A stretch of 64,000 nt of DNA from Streptomyces piniterrae (lineage in GTDB: Bacteria > Actinomycetota > Actinomycetes > Streptomycetales > Streptomycetaceae): contig NZ_SUMB01000004.1 in the NCBI RefSeq assembly GCF_005048155.1, positions 558,001 through 622,000 of the forward strand, written 5' to 3'. The notes beneath the pieces are model-generated. The model was given only the letters and a program-made list of their open reading frames with translations. It made no database searches and was not told the DNA's origin. Below, piece by piece: positions 17,770 to 27,960 of the stretch. Made by a program: the position numbers and the translations under genes. Numbering within the stretch: position 1 is the stretch's first letter; each line of letters starts with the position of its first letter.

Positions 17770-19041
17770 ATGCGGTGGAAGCGTGCCGCGGGACGACTCC
17801 TGCTCGTCTGCTCGCTGCTGTTCGCCGGCCATGCCGGCACACAGACCGCGCAGCCTACCGCCGACCCGGACGGCAGGGGCCCGATCACCCTGGTGACCGG
17901 CGGCGATCTCACCGGCTATCTGCGCGGTGTCCTGGACGGCTGGAACGACAGCCATCCCCGGGAGAAGGTGACCCTGGTCGAGCTGCCGGACGCGGCCGAC
18001 GAGGTGCGCGCGCAGCTGGTCAGCGAGCTGCGTTCCGGCAGTGACCGCTTCGATGTACTGAACATCGATGTGGCGTGGACGTCGGAGTTCGCGGCCGCGG
18101 GCTGGATCACCCCGGTGGACGGCCGACGGTTCCCACTGAACCGCTTCCTGCCTTCCGTGGTGGACACGGCGACCTTCCGTGGCCGGCTCTACGCCGTCCC
18201 TTATGTCACCAATGCCGGACTTCTCTACTACCGCAAGGACATCCTCGACCGCGAGGGCGCACGGCCGCCGCGCACCTGGGCCGAGCTGGAGCACCTGGCC
18301 AAGACGGTGGCGCCCAAGTACGGCCTGGACGGTTACGCGGGCCAGCTCCTGCCGTACGAGGGACTGACCGCCAACGTCGGCGAGGCCGTCCAGTCGGCGG
18401 GCGGCTCGCTGCTCGCGGGCGAGGGCACCCGCGTCACCGCGGACTCCCCCGAGGTGCGCCGCGGCCTGTCGTTCCTCCTCGACGGAGTGCGCGAGGGGTG
18501 GATCCCCAAGCGGGCGCTGACCTTCAAGGAGGAGGAGTCCCGCAAGGCCTTCGAGGACGGCCGGCTGCTGTTCCTGCGGAATTGGCCGTACGCCTACAAA
18601 CTCGCCAACACGCCCCCCTCGAAGGTGGCGGGCAAGTTCGGCGCGGTGCCGCTACCGGGCCCCGACGGGCCGGGTTCCAGCGCGCTCGGCGGCTCCAACC
18701 TGGCGGTCAACGCGCACTCGCGGCACCAGAAGTCGGCCGCCGAGCTGATCTCCTACCTGACGAGCAAGTCGGTCCAGCGGCAGGTGCTCACCAAGGGGGG
18801 CCTGCCGCCGGTGTGGGCGGACCTGTACGCGGATCCGCGGCTGGTGCGGCAGTTCCCGTACCTCTCGACGCTCAAGCAGAGCCTGCTGACGGCCAGACCG
18901 CGCCTCAAGAGCCCGCAGTACGACCAGGTGAGCCTGGCGATCCAGGCCGTCATGCATGACGCGCTCACCCACCGGCGGAGCACCGACGCGACCGTCGCCC
19001 GGCTCACCCGAGAGCTCCGGGCCATCGTCGGCCGCGGCTGA
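17770..19041 (+). CDS. Extracellular solute-binding protein (family 1), orphan
   Basis: 423 residues. An N-terminal signal sequence (RLLLVCSLLFAGHAG) is present. The Cys there does not sit in a convincing lipobox, so secretion or an uncleaved anchor is as likely as lipidation. The body matches maltose/trehalose-type binding proteins: DVLNIDVAWTSEFAAAGWI, then YAVPYVTNAGLLYYRKDIL. No permease or ATPase gene is adjacent on its side. The next genes form a complete alpha-glucoside importer with its own binding protein, so this one may supply the same permeases with another sugar. ATG 17770 has GGAGGAG upstream. Confidence 0.85.
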   Translation: MRWKRAAGRLLLVCSLLFAGHAGTQTAQPTADPDGRGPITLVTGGDLTGYLRGVLDGWNDSHPREKVTLVELPDAADEVRAQLVSELRSGSDRFDVLNIDVAWTSEFAAAGWITPVDGRRFPLNRFLPSVVDTATFRGRLYAVPYVTNAGLLYYRKDILDREGARPPRTWAELEHLAKTVAPKYGLDGYAGQLLPYEGLTANVGEAVQSAGGSLLAGEGTRVTADSPEVRRGLSFLLDGVREGWIPKRALTFKEEESRKAFEDGRLLFLRNWPYAYKLANTPPSKVAGKFGAVPLPGPDGPGSSALGGSNLAVNAHSRHQKSAAELISYLTSKSVQRQVLTKGGLPPVWADLYADPRLVRQFPYLSTLKQSLLTARPRLKSPQYDQVSLAIQAVMHDALTHRRSTDATVARLTRELRAIVGRG

Positions 19042-19083
19042 CCAACCGGCGCCGACCGACATCACTTCACCCTGCGCACTACT

Positions 19084-19206
19084 TACTTGTTAAGTACAGC
19101 CGAGCCTCAAACAGCTTCGCAATACCATACAAATTCGGGCATCTGGCAACCAGTTTCGGCCTTTTCGTTGACACCCAAAAGACACGCCTACTTAACATGC
19201 ATGCAT
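19084..19206 (+). promoter_or_regulatory. Promoter/operator region of the alpha-glucoside operon
   Basis: In a 220 bp gap that is unusually AT-rich for this window, a perfect dyad TACTT-GTT-AAGTA (19084-19096) lies upstream of a consensus -35 TTGACA (19168-19173). CTTAAC 17 nt later is a possible weak -10. The palindrome ATGCATGCAT (19197-19206) overlaps the presumed start of transcription. Dyads of this sort suit a sugar-responsive LacI or ROK repressor; no such gene is in the window. Confidence 0.5.
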
Positions 19207-19261
19207 AACAGCGACCCGCAGGCCGCACGGCATGCCCCAGGTAAGAACGGGATCACGGCAG

Positions 19262-20998
<1,737 letters not shown>

Positions 20999-21021
20999 GC
21001 CCCACCGAAGGGATTTCCGCC

Positions 21022-22353
21022 ATGAGACACACCGCACGACACACCAGAATCGCCATATCCGTCGCGGCCGTGGCCGGCCTGGCGCTCACCGCGACCGCAT
21101 GCGGCGGCGGAGTCTCCGCCGGGGGCGGCAACCAGGAGCTCAACGGCCAGACGATCACCGTCGCCGGCGTCTGGACCGGCGTGGAGCAGCAGAACTTCAA
21201 GAAGGTCCTGGACGCGTTCTCCGAGAAGACCGGCGCCAAGGTCACCTTCGCCTCCACCGGCGACAACGTCTCGACCGTCGTCGGCAGCCAGATCGAAGGC
21301 GGCAACGCCCCCGACGTGGTGATGGTCCCGCAGGTCGGCGTGCTCCAGCAGTTCGCCGAGAAGGGCTGGCTCGCGCCCCTGTCGAAGGAGATCAACGCCA
21401 ACGCGAAGGCCAACTTCGCGAAGGTGTGGAAGGACTACGGCACGGTCGGCGGCACCTACTACGGCCTGTACTTCAAGGCGTCCCACAAGTCGACGGTCTG
21501 GTACAGCCCGGAAGCCTTCGACCAGGCCGGGGTCCAGCCCGCGAAGACGTACAAGGACCTGCTGAAGAACGGCCGTACGCTCTCCGACTCGGGCGTACCG
21601 GCGTTCTCCGTCGCCGGCGAGGCCGGCTGGCCGCTCACCGACTGGTTCGAGAACGTCTACCTCTCCCAGGCGGGCCAGGAGAACTACGACAAGCTCGCCG
21701 CCCACAAGATCAAGTGGACCGACCCCACCGTCGTCAAGGCGCTCACTACGCTCGGCGAGCTGTTCGGCGACAAGAACCTGGTGTCCGGCGGCGGCGCCGG
21801 CGCACTGCGCACCGACTTCCCCGAGTCCGTCCAGAATGTCTTCGGCCCCGACCCGAAGGCGGCCATGGTCTACGAGGGTGACTTCGTCAGCGCCCTGGTC
21901 ACCGACGAGCTCCACAAGAAGGTCGGCACGGACGCCAAGTTCTTCCCGTTCCCCACGGTCGACGACGGCAAGGCGCCGGTCGTCAGCGGTGGTGACGCCG
22001 CGGTGGTCCTCAAGGCCGGCAAGAACAAGAAGGCCGCGATGGAGCTGGTGAAGTACCTCTCCACGCCCGACGCGTCCGCCGTCTGGGCCAAGGCCGGCGG
22101 CTACATCTCGCCGAACAAGAACGTGCCCGCCGGCGCGTACCACGACGAGATCACCCGGGGCGCGGCCAAGTCGCTGACCGACGCCGGGAACTCCGTCCGG
22201 TTCGACATGTCCGACCAGGCCCCCGCGGCCTTCGGCGGCACCCAGGGCGCCGGCGAATGGAAGCTGCTGCAGGACTTCCTGCGCGACCCGTCCGACCCGA
22301 AGGGCACGGCCGCCAAGCTCGAGGCCGCCGCGGCCAAGGCGTTCACGAAGTAA
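21022..22353 (+). CDS. Sugar ABC transporter substrate-binding lipoprotein
   Basis: 443 residues. The N-terminus has a lipoprotein signal with lipobox ATAC followed by a Gly-rich tether. The mature part is a family-1 (MalE-like) binding protein, with early EQQNFKKVLDAFSEKTGAKV and the hinge region GNAPDVVMVPQVGVL. It lies 23 bp after the GH13 gene and is followed by two permease genes, so alpha-glucosides are the likely ligand. The ATG at 21022 has a GAAGGGA RBS. Confidence 0.93.
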   Translation: MRHTARHTRIAISVAAVAGLALTATACGGGVSAGGGNQELNGQTITVAGVWTGVEQQNFKKVLDAFSEKTGAKVTFASTGDNVSTVVGSQIEGGNAPDVVMVPQVGVLQQFAEKGWLAPLSKEINANAKANFAKVWKDYGTVGGTYYGLYFKASHKSTVWYSPEAFDQAGVQPAKTYKDLLKNGRTLSDSGVPAFSVAGEAGWPLTDWFENVYLSQAGQENYDKLAAHKIKWTDPTVVKALTTLGELFGDKNLVSGGGAGALRTDFPESVQNVFGPDPKAAMVYEGDFVSALVTDELHKKVGTDAKFFPFPTVDDGKAPVVSGGDAAVVLKAGKNKKAAMELVKYLSTPDASAVWAKAGGYISPNKNVPAGAYHDEITRGAAKSLTDAGNSVRFDMSDQAPAAFGGTQGAGEWKLLQDFLRDPSDPKGTAAKLEAAAAKAFTK

Positions 22354-22395
22354 GGCCTGGCTCTCCCCCACCGCCCACCTCAAGAGGCCCCACTC

Positions 22396-23799
22396 ATGCC
22401 TGTGACCACCACCGAGGTGCCGCCCGCGACCGCGGGCGGCACCCCGCCCCCCTCGCCGCCCGGCGCGTCCAGCCGGCCCGGCGACCCCCGGCGGCACGCC
22501 GTGAGGCGCCGCCGCCTCATCGCCGCCCTGTTCGCCTTCCCCGCACTGCTGCTGCTGGGCGCGCTCGTCGCGTACCCGATCGTCTTCTCGGTCATCCGCA
22601 GCCTCTACGACGCCACCGGCAACACCTTCGTCGGCGCCGACAACTACACCGAGATGTTCCAGGACCCGGCGACGCTCCGGGCCATCCGGAACAGCGCCAT
22701 CTGGGTCGTCTTCGCCCCCGCACTGCTGACCGGGCTCGGCCTGGTCCTCGCCGTGCTGACCGAGAAGATCCGCTGGAAGACCGCGTTCAAGCTGCTGATG
22801 TTCATGCCCATGGCGATCTCCTTCCTCGCCGCCGGCATCATCTTCCGCCTCGCCTACGAGCAGGACCCGCAGCGCGGTGTGCTCAACGCCGTCACCGTCG
22901 GCATCCACGACAGCGTCGACGGCGAAGCCACCTCCTACCCGACCGCCAAGTCCCGCATCGGCGACAAGCAGCTCACCAAGGGCAAGGACGGCGGCTATCG
23001 CACCGCCGACCTGACCAGCCCGGGGAACACCGCCAACCTCGGCCTGGTCGGCGTCGCCCCCAAGGACATGCCCAAGACGGCCAAGCCCGCCGCGCCGGCC
23101 GCCAAGACCCCGGCCGCGAAGGACGAGCTGCGGGGCGTCGTCTACATCGACTTCACGCCCGGCGGTGGCGGCAAGCCCGGCAAGGTGGACCGCACCGAAC
23201 GCGGCCTGCCGAAGCTCACCGTCGAGGCGGTCGACGCACACGGCAAGGTCGCCGCCAAGGCCACCACCGGACCCGACGGCTCCTACCGCCTGGCCGGTCT
23301 GCGCGAAGGCTCGTACGCCGTCCAGCTCCCCGCCAAGGACTTCGCCCCGCCGTACGAGGGCATCTCCTGGCTCGGCCCGGCCCTGATCACCCCCGCCATC
23401 ATCGGCGCCTACATGTGGATCTGGACCGGCTTCGCCCTCGTCCTCATCGGCGCGGGACTCTCCGCGATGCCCCGGGACGTCCTGGAGGCGGCCCGGATGG
23501 ACGGCGCGAACGAGTGGCAGGTCTTCCGCCGGATCACCGTGCCGCTGCTCGGGCCCGTCCTGGGCGTGGTGTTCGTGACCATGGTGATCAACGTGATGAA
23601 GGTCTTCGACCTCGTCTACATCATCGCCCCCGGCCCCGTGCAGCAGGACGCCAATGTGCTGGCTCTGCAGATGTGGCTGGTCTCCTTCGGAGGCGGCAAC
23701 AACCAGGGACTGGGCAGCGCCCTCGGTGTCCTGCTGCTGCTCCTGGTGGTCCCGGCCATGGCCTTCAACATCCGACGTTTCCGCAGGAGCCAGTCATGA
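22396..23799 (+). CDS. Sugar ABC permease (MalF/AglF type) with large inserted extracytoplasmic domain
   Basis: 467 residues, longer than the usual 300 or so. Membrane helices lie near residues 40-70, 100-122 and 130-152, then again from 328 onwards. The EAA loop (DVLEAARMDGANEWQVF) near 361-377 docks the ATPase. Between the third and fourth helices is an insert of roughly 175 residues: a Lys/Pro/Ala-rich stretch, then a carboxypeptidase-regulatory-like beta domain (GPDGSYRLAGLREGSYAV, about 292-309). E. coli MalF has a large P2 loop in a comparable place that contacts the binding protein; a similar role is inferred. Its stop overlaps the next gene by ATGA. Confidence 0.9.
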   Translation: MPVTTTEVPPATAGGTPPPSPPGASSRPGDPRRHAVRRRRLIAALFAFPALLLLGALVAYPIVFSVIRSLYDATGNTFVGADNYTEMFQDPATLRAIRNSAIWVVFAPALLTGLGLVLAVLTEKIRWKTAFKLLMFMPMAISFLAAGIIFRLAYEQDPQRGVLNAVTVGIHDSVDGEATSYPTAKSRIGDKQLTKGKDGGYRTADLTSPGNTANLGLVGVAPKDMPKTAKPAAPAAKTPAAKDELRGVVYIDFTPGGGGKPGKVDRTERGLPKLTVEAVDAHGKVAAKATTGPDGSYRLAGLREGSYAVQLPAKDFAPPYEGISWLGPALITPAIIGAYMWIWTGFALVLIGAGLSAMPRDVLEAARMDGANEWQVFRRITVPLLGPVLGVVFVTMVINVMKVFDLVYIIAPGPVQQDANVLALQMWLVSFGGGNNQGLGSALGVLLLLLVVPAMAFNIRRFRRSQS

Positions 23800-24722
23800 C
23801 CACCATTCAGGATGCCGCCGTGTCCCGGAGGCGGGCCAAGCCACGGCCCGGGAAGATACGGCCCGGGAAGATACGGCCCGCGAAGACACCGCCGACCAAG
23901 CGGGTCGGCCGCACCGTGATCCAGGCGTTCCTGCTGATCGTCGGCCTGGTCTGGCTCACCCCGGCCGCCGGCCTCTTCCTCTCCTCCCTCCGTACGGAGG
24001 AGGCGAACGCGAGCAGCGGCTGGTGGCAGGCGCTCACCGCGCCCGGTCAGCTGTCCTTCGACAACTACACGGCGCTGCTCAAGGATTCCGGCATCACCCA
24101 GGCGTTCTGGAACACGGTGCTGATCTCCGTGCCCACCACCATCGCCGTCGTGGTGATCGCCGCCCTGGCCGGATACGCCTTCGCCTGGCTGGAGTTCCCC
24201 GGACGGGACTGGATCTTCCTGCTGGTCGTCGCCATGCTGGTGGTCCCGGTCCAGATCGGTCTGCTGCCGGTGGCCAAACTGTTCGGCGCGCTCGGGCTGT
24301 TCGGCTCCATCCCCGGCGTGGTGCTCTTCCACACCGCCTACGGCCTGCCGTTCGCCATCTTCCTGCTCCGCAACTACTTCGCGGAGATCCCCAAGGAAAT
24401 GCTGGAGGCCGCGCGGATGGACGGCGGCGGGGAGTGGCGGATCTTCTCCCAGCTGGTGCTGCCGCTGGGCCGGCCGGCCATCGCGAGCCTGGCCATCTTC
24501 CAGTTCCTGTGGGTGTGGAACGACATGCTGGTGGCGCTGCTCTTCGCCGACAACGCGTCACAGCCGCTGACGGTGGCCCTCCAGTCCCAGATGCGGCAGT
24601 TCGGCAGCAACATCGGCGTGCTGGCACCCGGGGCGTTTCTGTCCCTCATCGTGCCGCTGATCGTGTTCTTCGCGTTCCAACGGCACTTTGTGCAGGGCGT
24701 CATGGCAGGGTCGGTGAAGTAA
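23796..24722 (+). CDS. Sugar ABC permease (MalG/AglG type)
   Basis: 308 residues with six membrane helices and the EAA loop MLEAARMDGGGEWRIF. It pairs with the preceding MalF-like subunit and overlaps it by 4 nt. The cytoplasmic N-terminus contains a short expansion (PGKIRPGKIRPAK) encoded by three tandem 15-bp units at 23844-23888. No ATPase gene follows; in Streptomyces one shared ATPase (MsiK) serves many such importers. The last 19 nt of the gene, including the stop, are duplicated directly downstream. Confidence 0.93.
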   Translation: MTTIQDAAVSRRRAKPRPGKIRPGKIRPAKTPPTKRVGRTVIQAFLLIVGLVWLTPAAGLFLSSLRTEEANASSGWWQALTAPGQLSFDNYTALLKDSGITQAFWNTVLISVPTTIAVVVIAALAGYAFAWLEFPGRDWIFLLVVAMLVVPVQIGLLPVAKLFGALGLFGSIPGVVLFHTAYGLPFAIFLLRNYFAEIPKEMLEAARMDGGGEWRIFSQLVLPLGRPAIASLAIFQFLWVWNDMLVALLFADNASQPLTVALQSQMRQFGSNIGVLAPGAFLSLIVPLIVFFAFQRHFVQGVMAGSVK

Positions 24723-24742
24723 GGGCAGGGTCGTTGAAGTAA
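24704..24742. repeat. 20-bp-period duplication of the permease gene end
   Basis: The 19-nt segment ending the MalG-like gene (24704-24722, including the TAA) is repeated at 24724-24742 with one mismatch. The second copy lies after the stop and looks like a recent slippage duplication. Confidence 0.7.
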
Positions 24743-24760
24743 CCGGCTCGGTGATCCGGG

Positions 24761-24791
24761 CGGCGGCGTCCGGACGGGTCCGGTGCCGCCG
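24761..24791. terminator. Bidirectional terminator after the alpha-glucoside operon
   Basis: A long GC-rich hairpin: outer arms CGGCGGC (24761-24767) and GCCGCCG (24785-24791), with TCCGG/CCGGA-type pairing inside. It lies between the convergent permease gene and the reverse pseudogene. There is no T-tract, as is usual in Streptomyces. Confidence 0.65.
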
Positions 24792-24799
24792 CCGGTCCG

Positions 24800-25839
24800 T
24801 CAATGGGCGTCGTAGATCCCCCGGTAGTTCCCCAGCGCGGTCTCCCGCACCTTGCGATCGCTCCAGTGGTCGAAGCGCCCGGGAGCCAGCCGGCCGGGGT
24901 CCACAACGGGCTCGCCGGCCTCCAGGAGCAGGTGCGCCAGATGCCGGCCCACGCCGGCGGCGTGCGTGACCCAGCCGGCCTCCGCCAGCCACAGCCCCGG
25001 CAGACCGGCCGCCGGGCCCACCAGCGGCAGCTCGTCCGGGGTCAGCGCGAAGACACCGTTGAGCCGGCGCCCCTGCGGAGCCTCCCGGAAGGCCGGTACG
25101 AGCTGCCGAGCCTCGCCGAGAGCGGTACCGAAATCCCCTTCGCAGTAAGGGAGTTCGGCCCCTCCGAGGGCGGCGGACGGCTCCAGCGGCAGCGGGCTGT
25201 GCGCATAGCTGCCCAGGCCGTAACGGCGACCGTGCCGGCGGGTGTACACGGTGTGGTCGGGGTAGCGCACGATCGGCATGTCGATGGGCGTGTCGTCGAG
25301 TTCGGGCCGCTCGTCGGTGAAGAGATACGGATGCTGGACGTCCACCATGGGCAGCCGCACGCCGGCAGCGGCGGCCAGCACCGGACCCCAGATCCCGGTG
25401 GCGAGCACCACCCGGCCCGCCCGCACCAGTTCTCCCGCCCCGTCTCCCGCTCCCGCCGTCCGCACCCCGATGACCCGGCCGCGGTCCACTTCCAGTGCCT
25501 GCACGGGCGTACGCCAGCGGAATCGGGCGCCGGCCCCGCTCCGCGGCGGCCACCAGGGCGCCGGTCAGCCGCACCGGGTCGGCGGCGCCGTCGGAGGGGA
25601 TGTGCAGCGCGCCCAGCGCCCGTTCGCCGTCGACCAGCGCGGGGGCCAGCGCGGCCGCGGCCGCCGCATCGATCACCCGCGCCTCGATGCCGAGCCCACG
25701 GCCGTGCCCGACATCCGCATGGGCCTGCTCCACACGCGCCTGAGTGGTGGCCACTTCGAGACAGCCCACCTGCCAGAAGGCCGGCTCGTCCGCGGCATCG
25801 GAGAGCTGCCCCGACAACCAGCACCTCATCCGTAGCCAT
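24800..25839 (-). pseudogene. Decayed FAD-dependent oxidoreductase, dimethylglycine/sarcosine oxidase-like
   Basis: Three frames are needed to read it. Reverse strand from 25839: MATDEVLVVGA, the start of a Rossmann FAD motif, breaks off after about 11 codons. The reading then jumps to FWQVGCLEVATTQARVEQ in another frame; the missing part should hold the rest of the GxGxxG region, roughly 60-100 residues. A further 1-nt shift lies in a G/C run near 25530, after which the frame continues as ARFRWRTPVQALEV to HGRRYGLGSYAHSPLPLEP and ends at GNYRGIYDAH. The conserved blocks resemble the FAD domain of dimethylglycine oxidase-type proteins; the C-terminal folate-binding half is absent. Alternatively, sequencing errors could explain the frameshift but not the deletion. 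Confidence 0.8.
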
Positions 25840-25983
25840 ACGTCTCCCCCACTCGTCCGGCCCGCTGGATCCACTGAATGCCCTGAGTGCCCTGGACCCC
25901 CTGGATCCACGTCACCGTAACGTCCGCCGGTCCACGGCATCGTGACGTCCCGGAATGCGAGCAGGCATGTAACGCTGTGACAC

Positions 25984-26349
25984 ATGGCCGAAGAGACCCC
26001 TTACGACGACTGCCGCGCCAAATACTCACGGCGGGGGCTGACCCGCCTCGTTCTCAGCGACCACGCCGCCGGCGGCAGTTCGTGGGCCGACATGGCGCAG
26101 TATCCGGGCATCGACGCCGCCCAGGCCGAGGAACGCTTCGGCCCCGACATCGACCGCCGGCACACGGCGTTCGAGGTCCCGTACCGCCTCGACGAGACCG
26201 GCCGCAAACGCATTCACCAACTGCCCACCGCCGCATACCACCCCTGCTCGGCGGCCCGACGTCTGGACCGCTGGGCCAATAGCCACGTCACCCTGCTCGA
26301 CGACGACCACCCCGTGAGCGGGCACCTGACGGTCGAGGAGAGCACATGA
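25984..26349 (+). CDS. Hypothetical protein coupled to a GGCT-like gene
   Basis: 121 residues, soluble, no recognised family. It is acidic and His/Arg-rich, without membrane helices or a signal peptide. Its last codons overlap the next gene by ATGA (26346-26349), which is the main evidence that it is expressed. The RBS before ATG 25984 is poor. The upstream 142 bp contains CTGGATCCAC twice (near 25866 and 25903) but no clear promoter. Confidence 0.6.
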   Translation: MAEETPYDDCRAKYSRRGLTRLVLSDHAAGGSSWADMAQYPGIDAAQAEERFGPDIDRRHTAFEVPYRLDETGRKRIHQLPTAAYHPCSAARRLDRWANSHVTLLDDDHPVSGHLTVEEST

Positions 26350-26972
26350 CCACACCGCCACGGCTCGTCTGGTACGCGGCCTACGGCTCCAACATGCATC
26401 TCGACCGGCTGGACTACTACCTCGCCGGGGGCCGTCCGCCCGGCGGCCGGCGCGCCTACCCCGGCTGCCGGGACTCCCGCCGGCCCGCGCGCTCGGTGCC
26501 GTTCATGCTGCCGGGGCTGATGTACTTCGCCACCGAGTCGCAGGTGTGGACGGGCGGCAGAGCCTTCTACGACCCGGACGGCGAGGGCCAACTTCCCGCC
26601 CGCGCCCATCTCTTGACGCTCGGTCAGTTCTCCGACATCACGGCGCAGGAGATGTACCGGGAGCCGGGAGAAGACCTCGACCTGACGGAGGTACTCGCGC
26701 ACGGACGGGCCCGGTTGGGGCCGGGACGGTACGAGACCCTGGTGTACGCCGGGCGGCTGGACGGCCATCCGGTACTGACGTTCACGGCCCCCTGGCGCAG
26801 GGAGGACGTCCCGGTCAACCCGCCCGCCGCGGCCTATCTACGGCACTTCCTCGCGGGAATCGTCGCGGCACACGGATGGAGCACCCTGCGGGCCGCCGAA
26901 TATCTGGCCTCCTGCCCGGGCGCCGAGGGCCATTGGACACCAACGGAAATCGCGGGCCTGGCCGCCGACTAG
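26346..26972 (+). CDS. Gamma-glutamylcyclotransferase-like fold protein
   Basis: 208 residues. The N-terminal YAAYGSNMHLDRL carries the YGSN signature of the GGCT/AIG2-like fold, where it forms the anion-binding loop. The region following LPGLMYF and the TLGQFSDITAQE block fit a bacterial relative often annotated only as hypothetical. The substrate could be gamma-glutamyl peptides, but the catalytic Glu cannot be assigned by eye. It is translationally coupled to the preceding small gene. Confidence 0.7.
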   Translation: MTTPPRLVWYAAYGSNMHLDRLDYYLAGGRPPGGRRAYPGCRDSRRPARSVPFMLPGLMYFATESQVWTGGRAFYDPDGEGQLPARAHLLTLGQFSDITAQEMYREPGEDLDLTEVLAHGRARLGPGRYETLVYAGRLDGHPVLTFTAPWRREDVPVNPPAAAYLRHFLAGIVAAHGWSTLRAAEYLASCPGAEGHWTPTEIAGLAAD

Positions 26973-27021
26973 GCGCAATTGGCCACCTGGCCTGAGACCA
27001 GCTGCGCTGGGAGTTCAGCCG

Positions 27022-27060
27022 CATCAGCTGCATAACCTGCATGAGCTGCATGAGCTGCAT
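27022..27060. repeat. 9-bp tandem repeat array (CATGAGCTG)
   Basis: Four and one third consecutive 9-bp units: CATCAGCTG, CATAACCTG, CATGAGCTG, CATGAGCTG, CAT. They lie between the GGCT-like gene and the PPOX gene. The period is a multiple of three, but no start or RBS supports translation. It is likely a slippage repeat. Confidence 0.75.
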
Positions 27061-27153
27061 CAACCCGCCTGCCCACATGAGGCCGGCTCTCGGCCCTGAG
27101 TCCTAGTTCCGCTGACGGATGTGGTGCAGTGCCTCACGCCATAACCTCGTTCC

Positions 27154-27621
27154 ATGACGTCAGTTGATCCTCCACACGGTCCCCGCAGCCCGGAGCAGCG
27201 CAAGCGCGAGGCGCTGGAACGACTCGCACGGGACAACGATGTGTGGGTCGCCACGGCCGACGCCGCCGGCGAGCCGTGCCTCGTTCCGCTTGCCTTCTGG
27301 TGGGACGGCGAGGCCGTGTGGCTGGCCACCCGCGTCACCAACCCGACCGGGCGCAACCTGTCCGCCACAGGACGGGTCCGCCTGAGCTTCGGCCACACCA
27401 GGGACGTGGTCTCGGTACACGGCACCGCGCGCATGCTGACCCGCGAGGAACTTCCGGCCGAGGTGGGCGATGCCTTCGCGGCCAAGGACGGCTGGGATCC
27501 TCGGAAGGATCACCCCTCTTATGTCTTCTTCCAGGTCATCCCGGAGTTTCTGCAGGCGTGGGGAACGGTTCCCGAGATGAAGGGACGGACTCTTATGCGT
27601 GAGGGGAAGTGGCTGGTTTAA
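27154..27621 (+). CDS. Pyridoxamine 5'-phosphate oxidase family (FMN/F420-binding split barrel) protein
   Basis: 155 residues. The split-barrel pattern is clear: NDVWVATADAAGEPCLVPL, then AVWLATRVTNPTGRNL and VRLSFGHTRDVVSVHGTA. Such actinobacterial proteins bind FMN or reduced F420 and act as flavin/deazaflavin-dependent reductases or scavengers. It is not a true PdxH, being too short and lacking that family's C-terminal motif. ATG 27154 is preceded by a weak RBS; it appears monocistronic, with a possible overlap with the membrane-protein gene. Confidence 0.8.
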   Translation: MTSVDPPHGPRSPEQRKREALERLARDNDVWVATADAAGEPCLVPLAFWWDGEAVWLATRVTNPTGRNLSATGRVRLSFGHTRDVVSVHGTARMLTREELPAEVGDAFAAKDGWDPRKDHPSYVFFQVIPEFLQAWGTVPEMKGRTLMREGKWLV

Positions 27622-27659
27622 ATGGTCCGCACTGTGGCCGTGGCAGCGACGACGGCGTG

Positions 27660-27947
27660 ATGCCGCCGGGACCGAGCACCTTTCTGGTGGGTCTGGCACT
27701 GATCGGTGGCGCTGCGCTCACTCTCATGGTCAATGAGTTCATCCCGGGGATCGGCCCGGGATGGCTGCGGTTGGTGGGGATGTACGGCCTGGCCGTGGTT
27801 CTGCTCGCCCGTGGCCTGGGTGGGTACTTCATGAACTCCGGAGCCGCCCCCGAATTCCAGCGACTGAACACTTTCCTGTACTCGCCGTTGTGTGTGGCAC
27901 TCGCCGCCCTCAGCGGCATCGTCGCCGTAGCCGCGAGCAGGCGTTAG
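27660..27947 (+). CDS. Small membrane protein, possibly truncated DUF3995-like
   Basis: About 95 residues from ATG 27660; a GTG at 27609 would add 17 residues and overlap the preceding gene. Three hydrophobic segments are visible (FLVGLALIGGAALTLMV, WLRLVGMYGLAVVLLARGL, LCVALAALSGIVAVAA). The later part, ending with RLNTFLYSPLCVALAAL, recalls the C-terminus of DUF3995 membrane proteins, whose N-terminal helix seems to be missing. No good RBS was found, so it may be a remnant. Confidence 0.45.
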   Translation: MPPGPSTFLVGLALIGGAALTLMVNEFIPGIGPGWLRLVGMYGLAVVLLARGLGGYFMNSGAAPEFQRLNTFLYSPLCVALAALSGIVAVAASRR

Positions 27948-27960
27948 GGGGCTGTTTCGA

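Noticed and set aside
27022..27060. Possible CRISPR-like array
   Set aside because: Units are 9 bp and contiguous, with no spacers and no cas genes.
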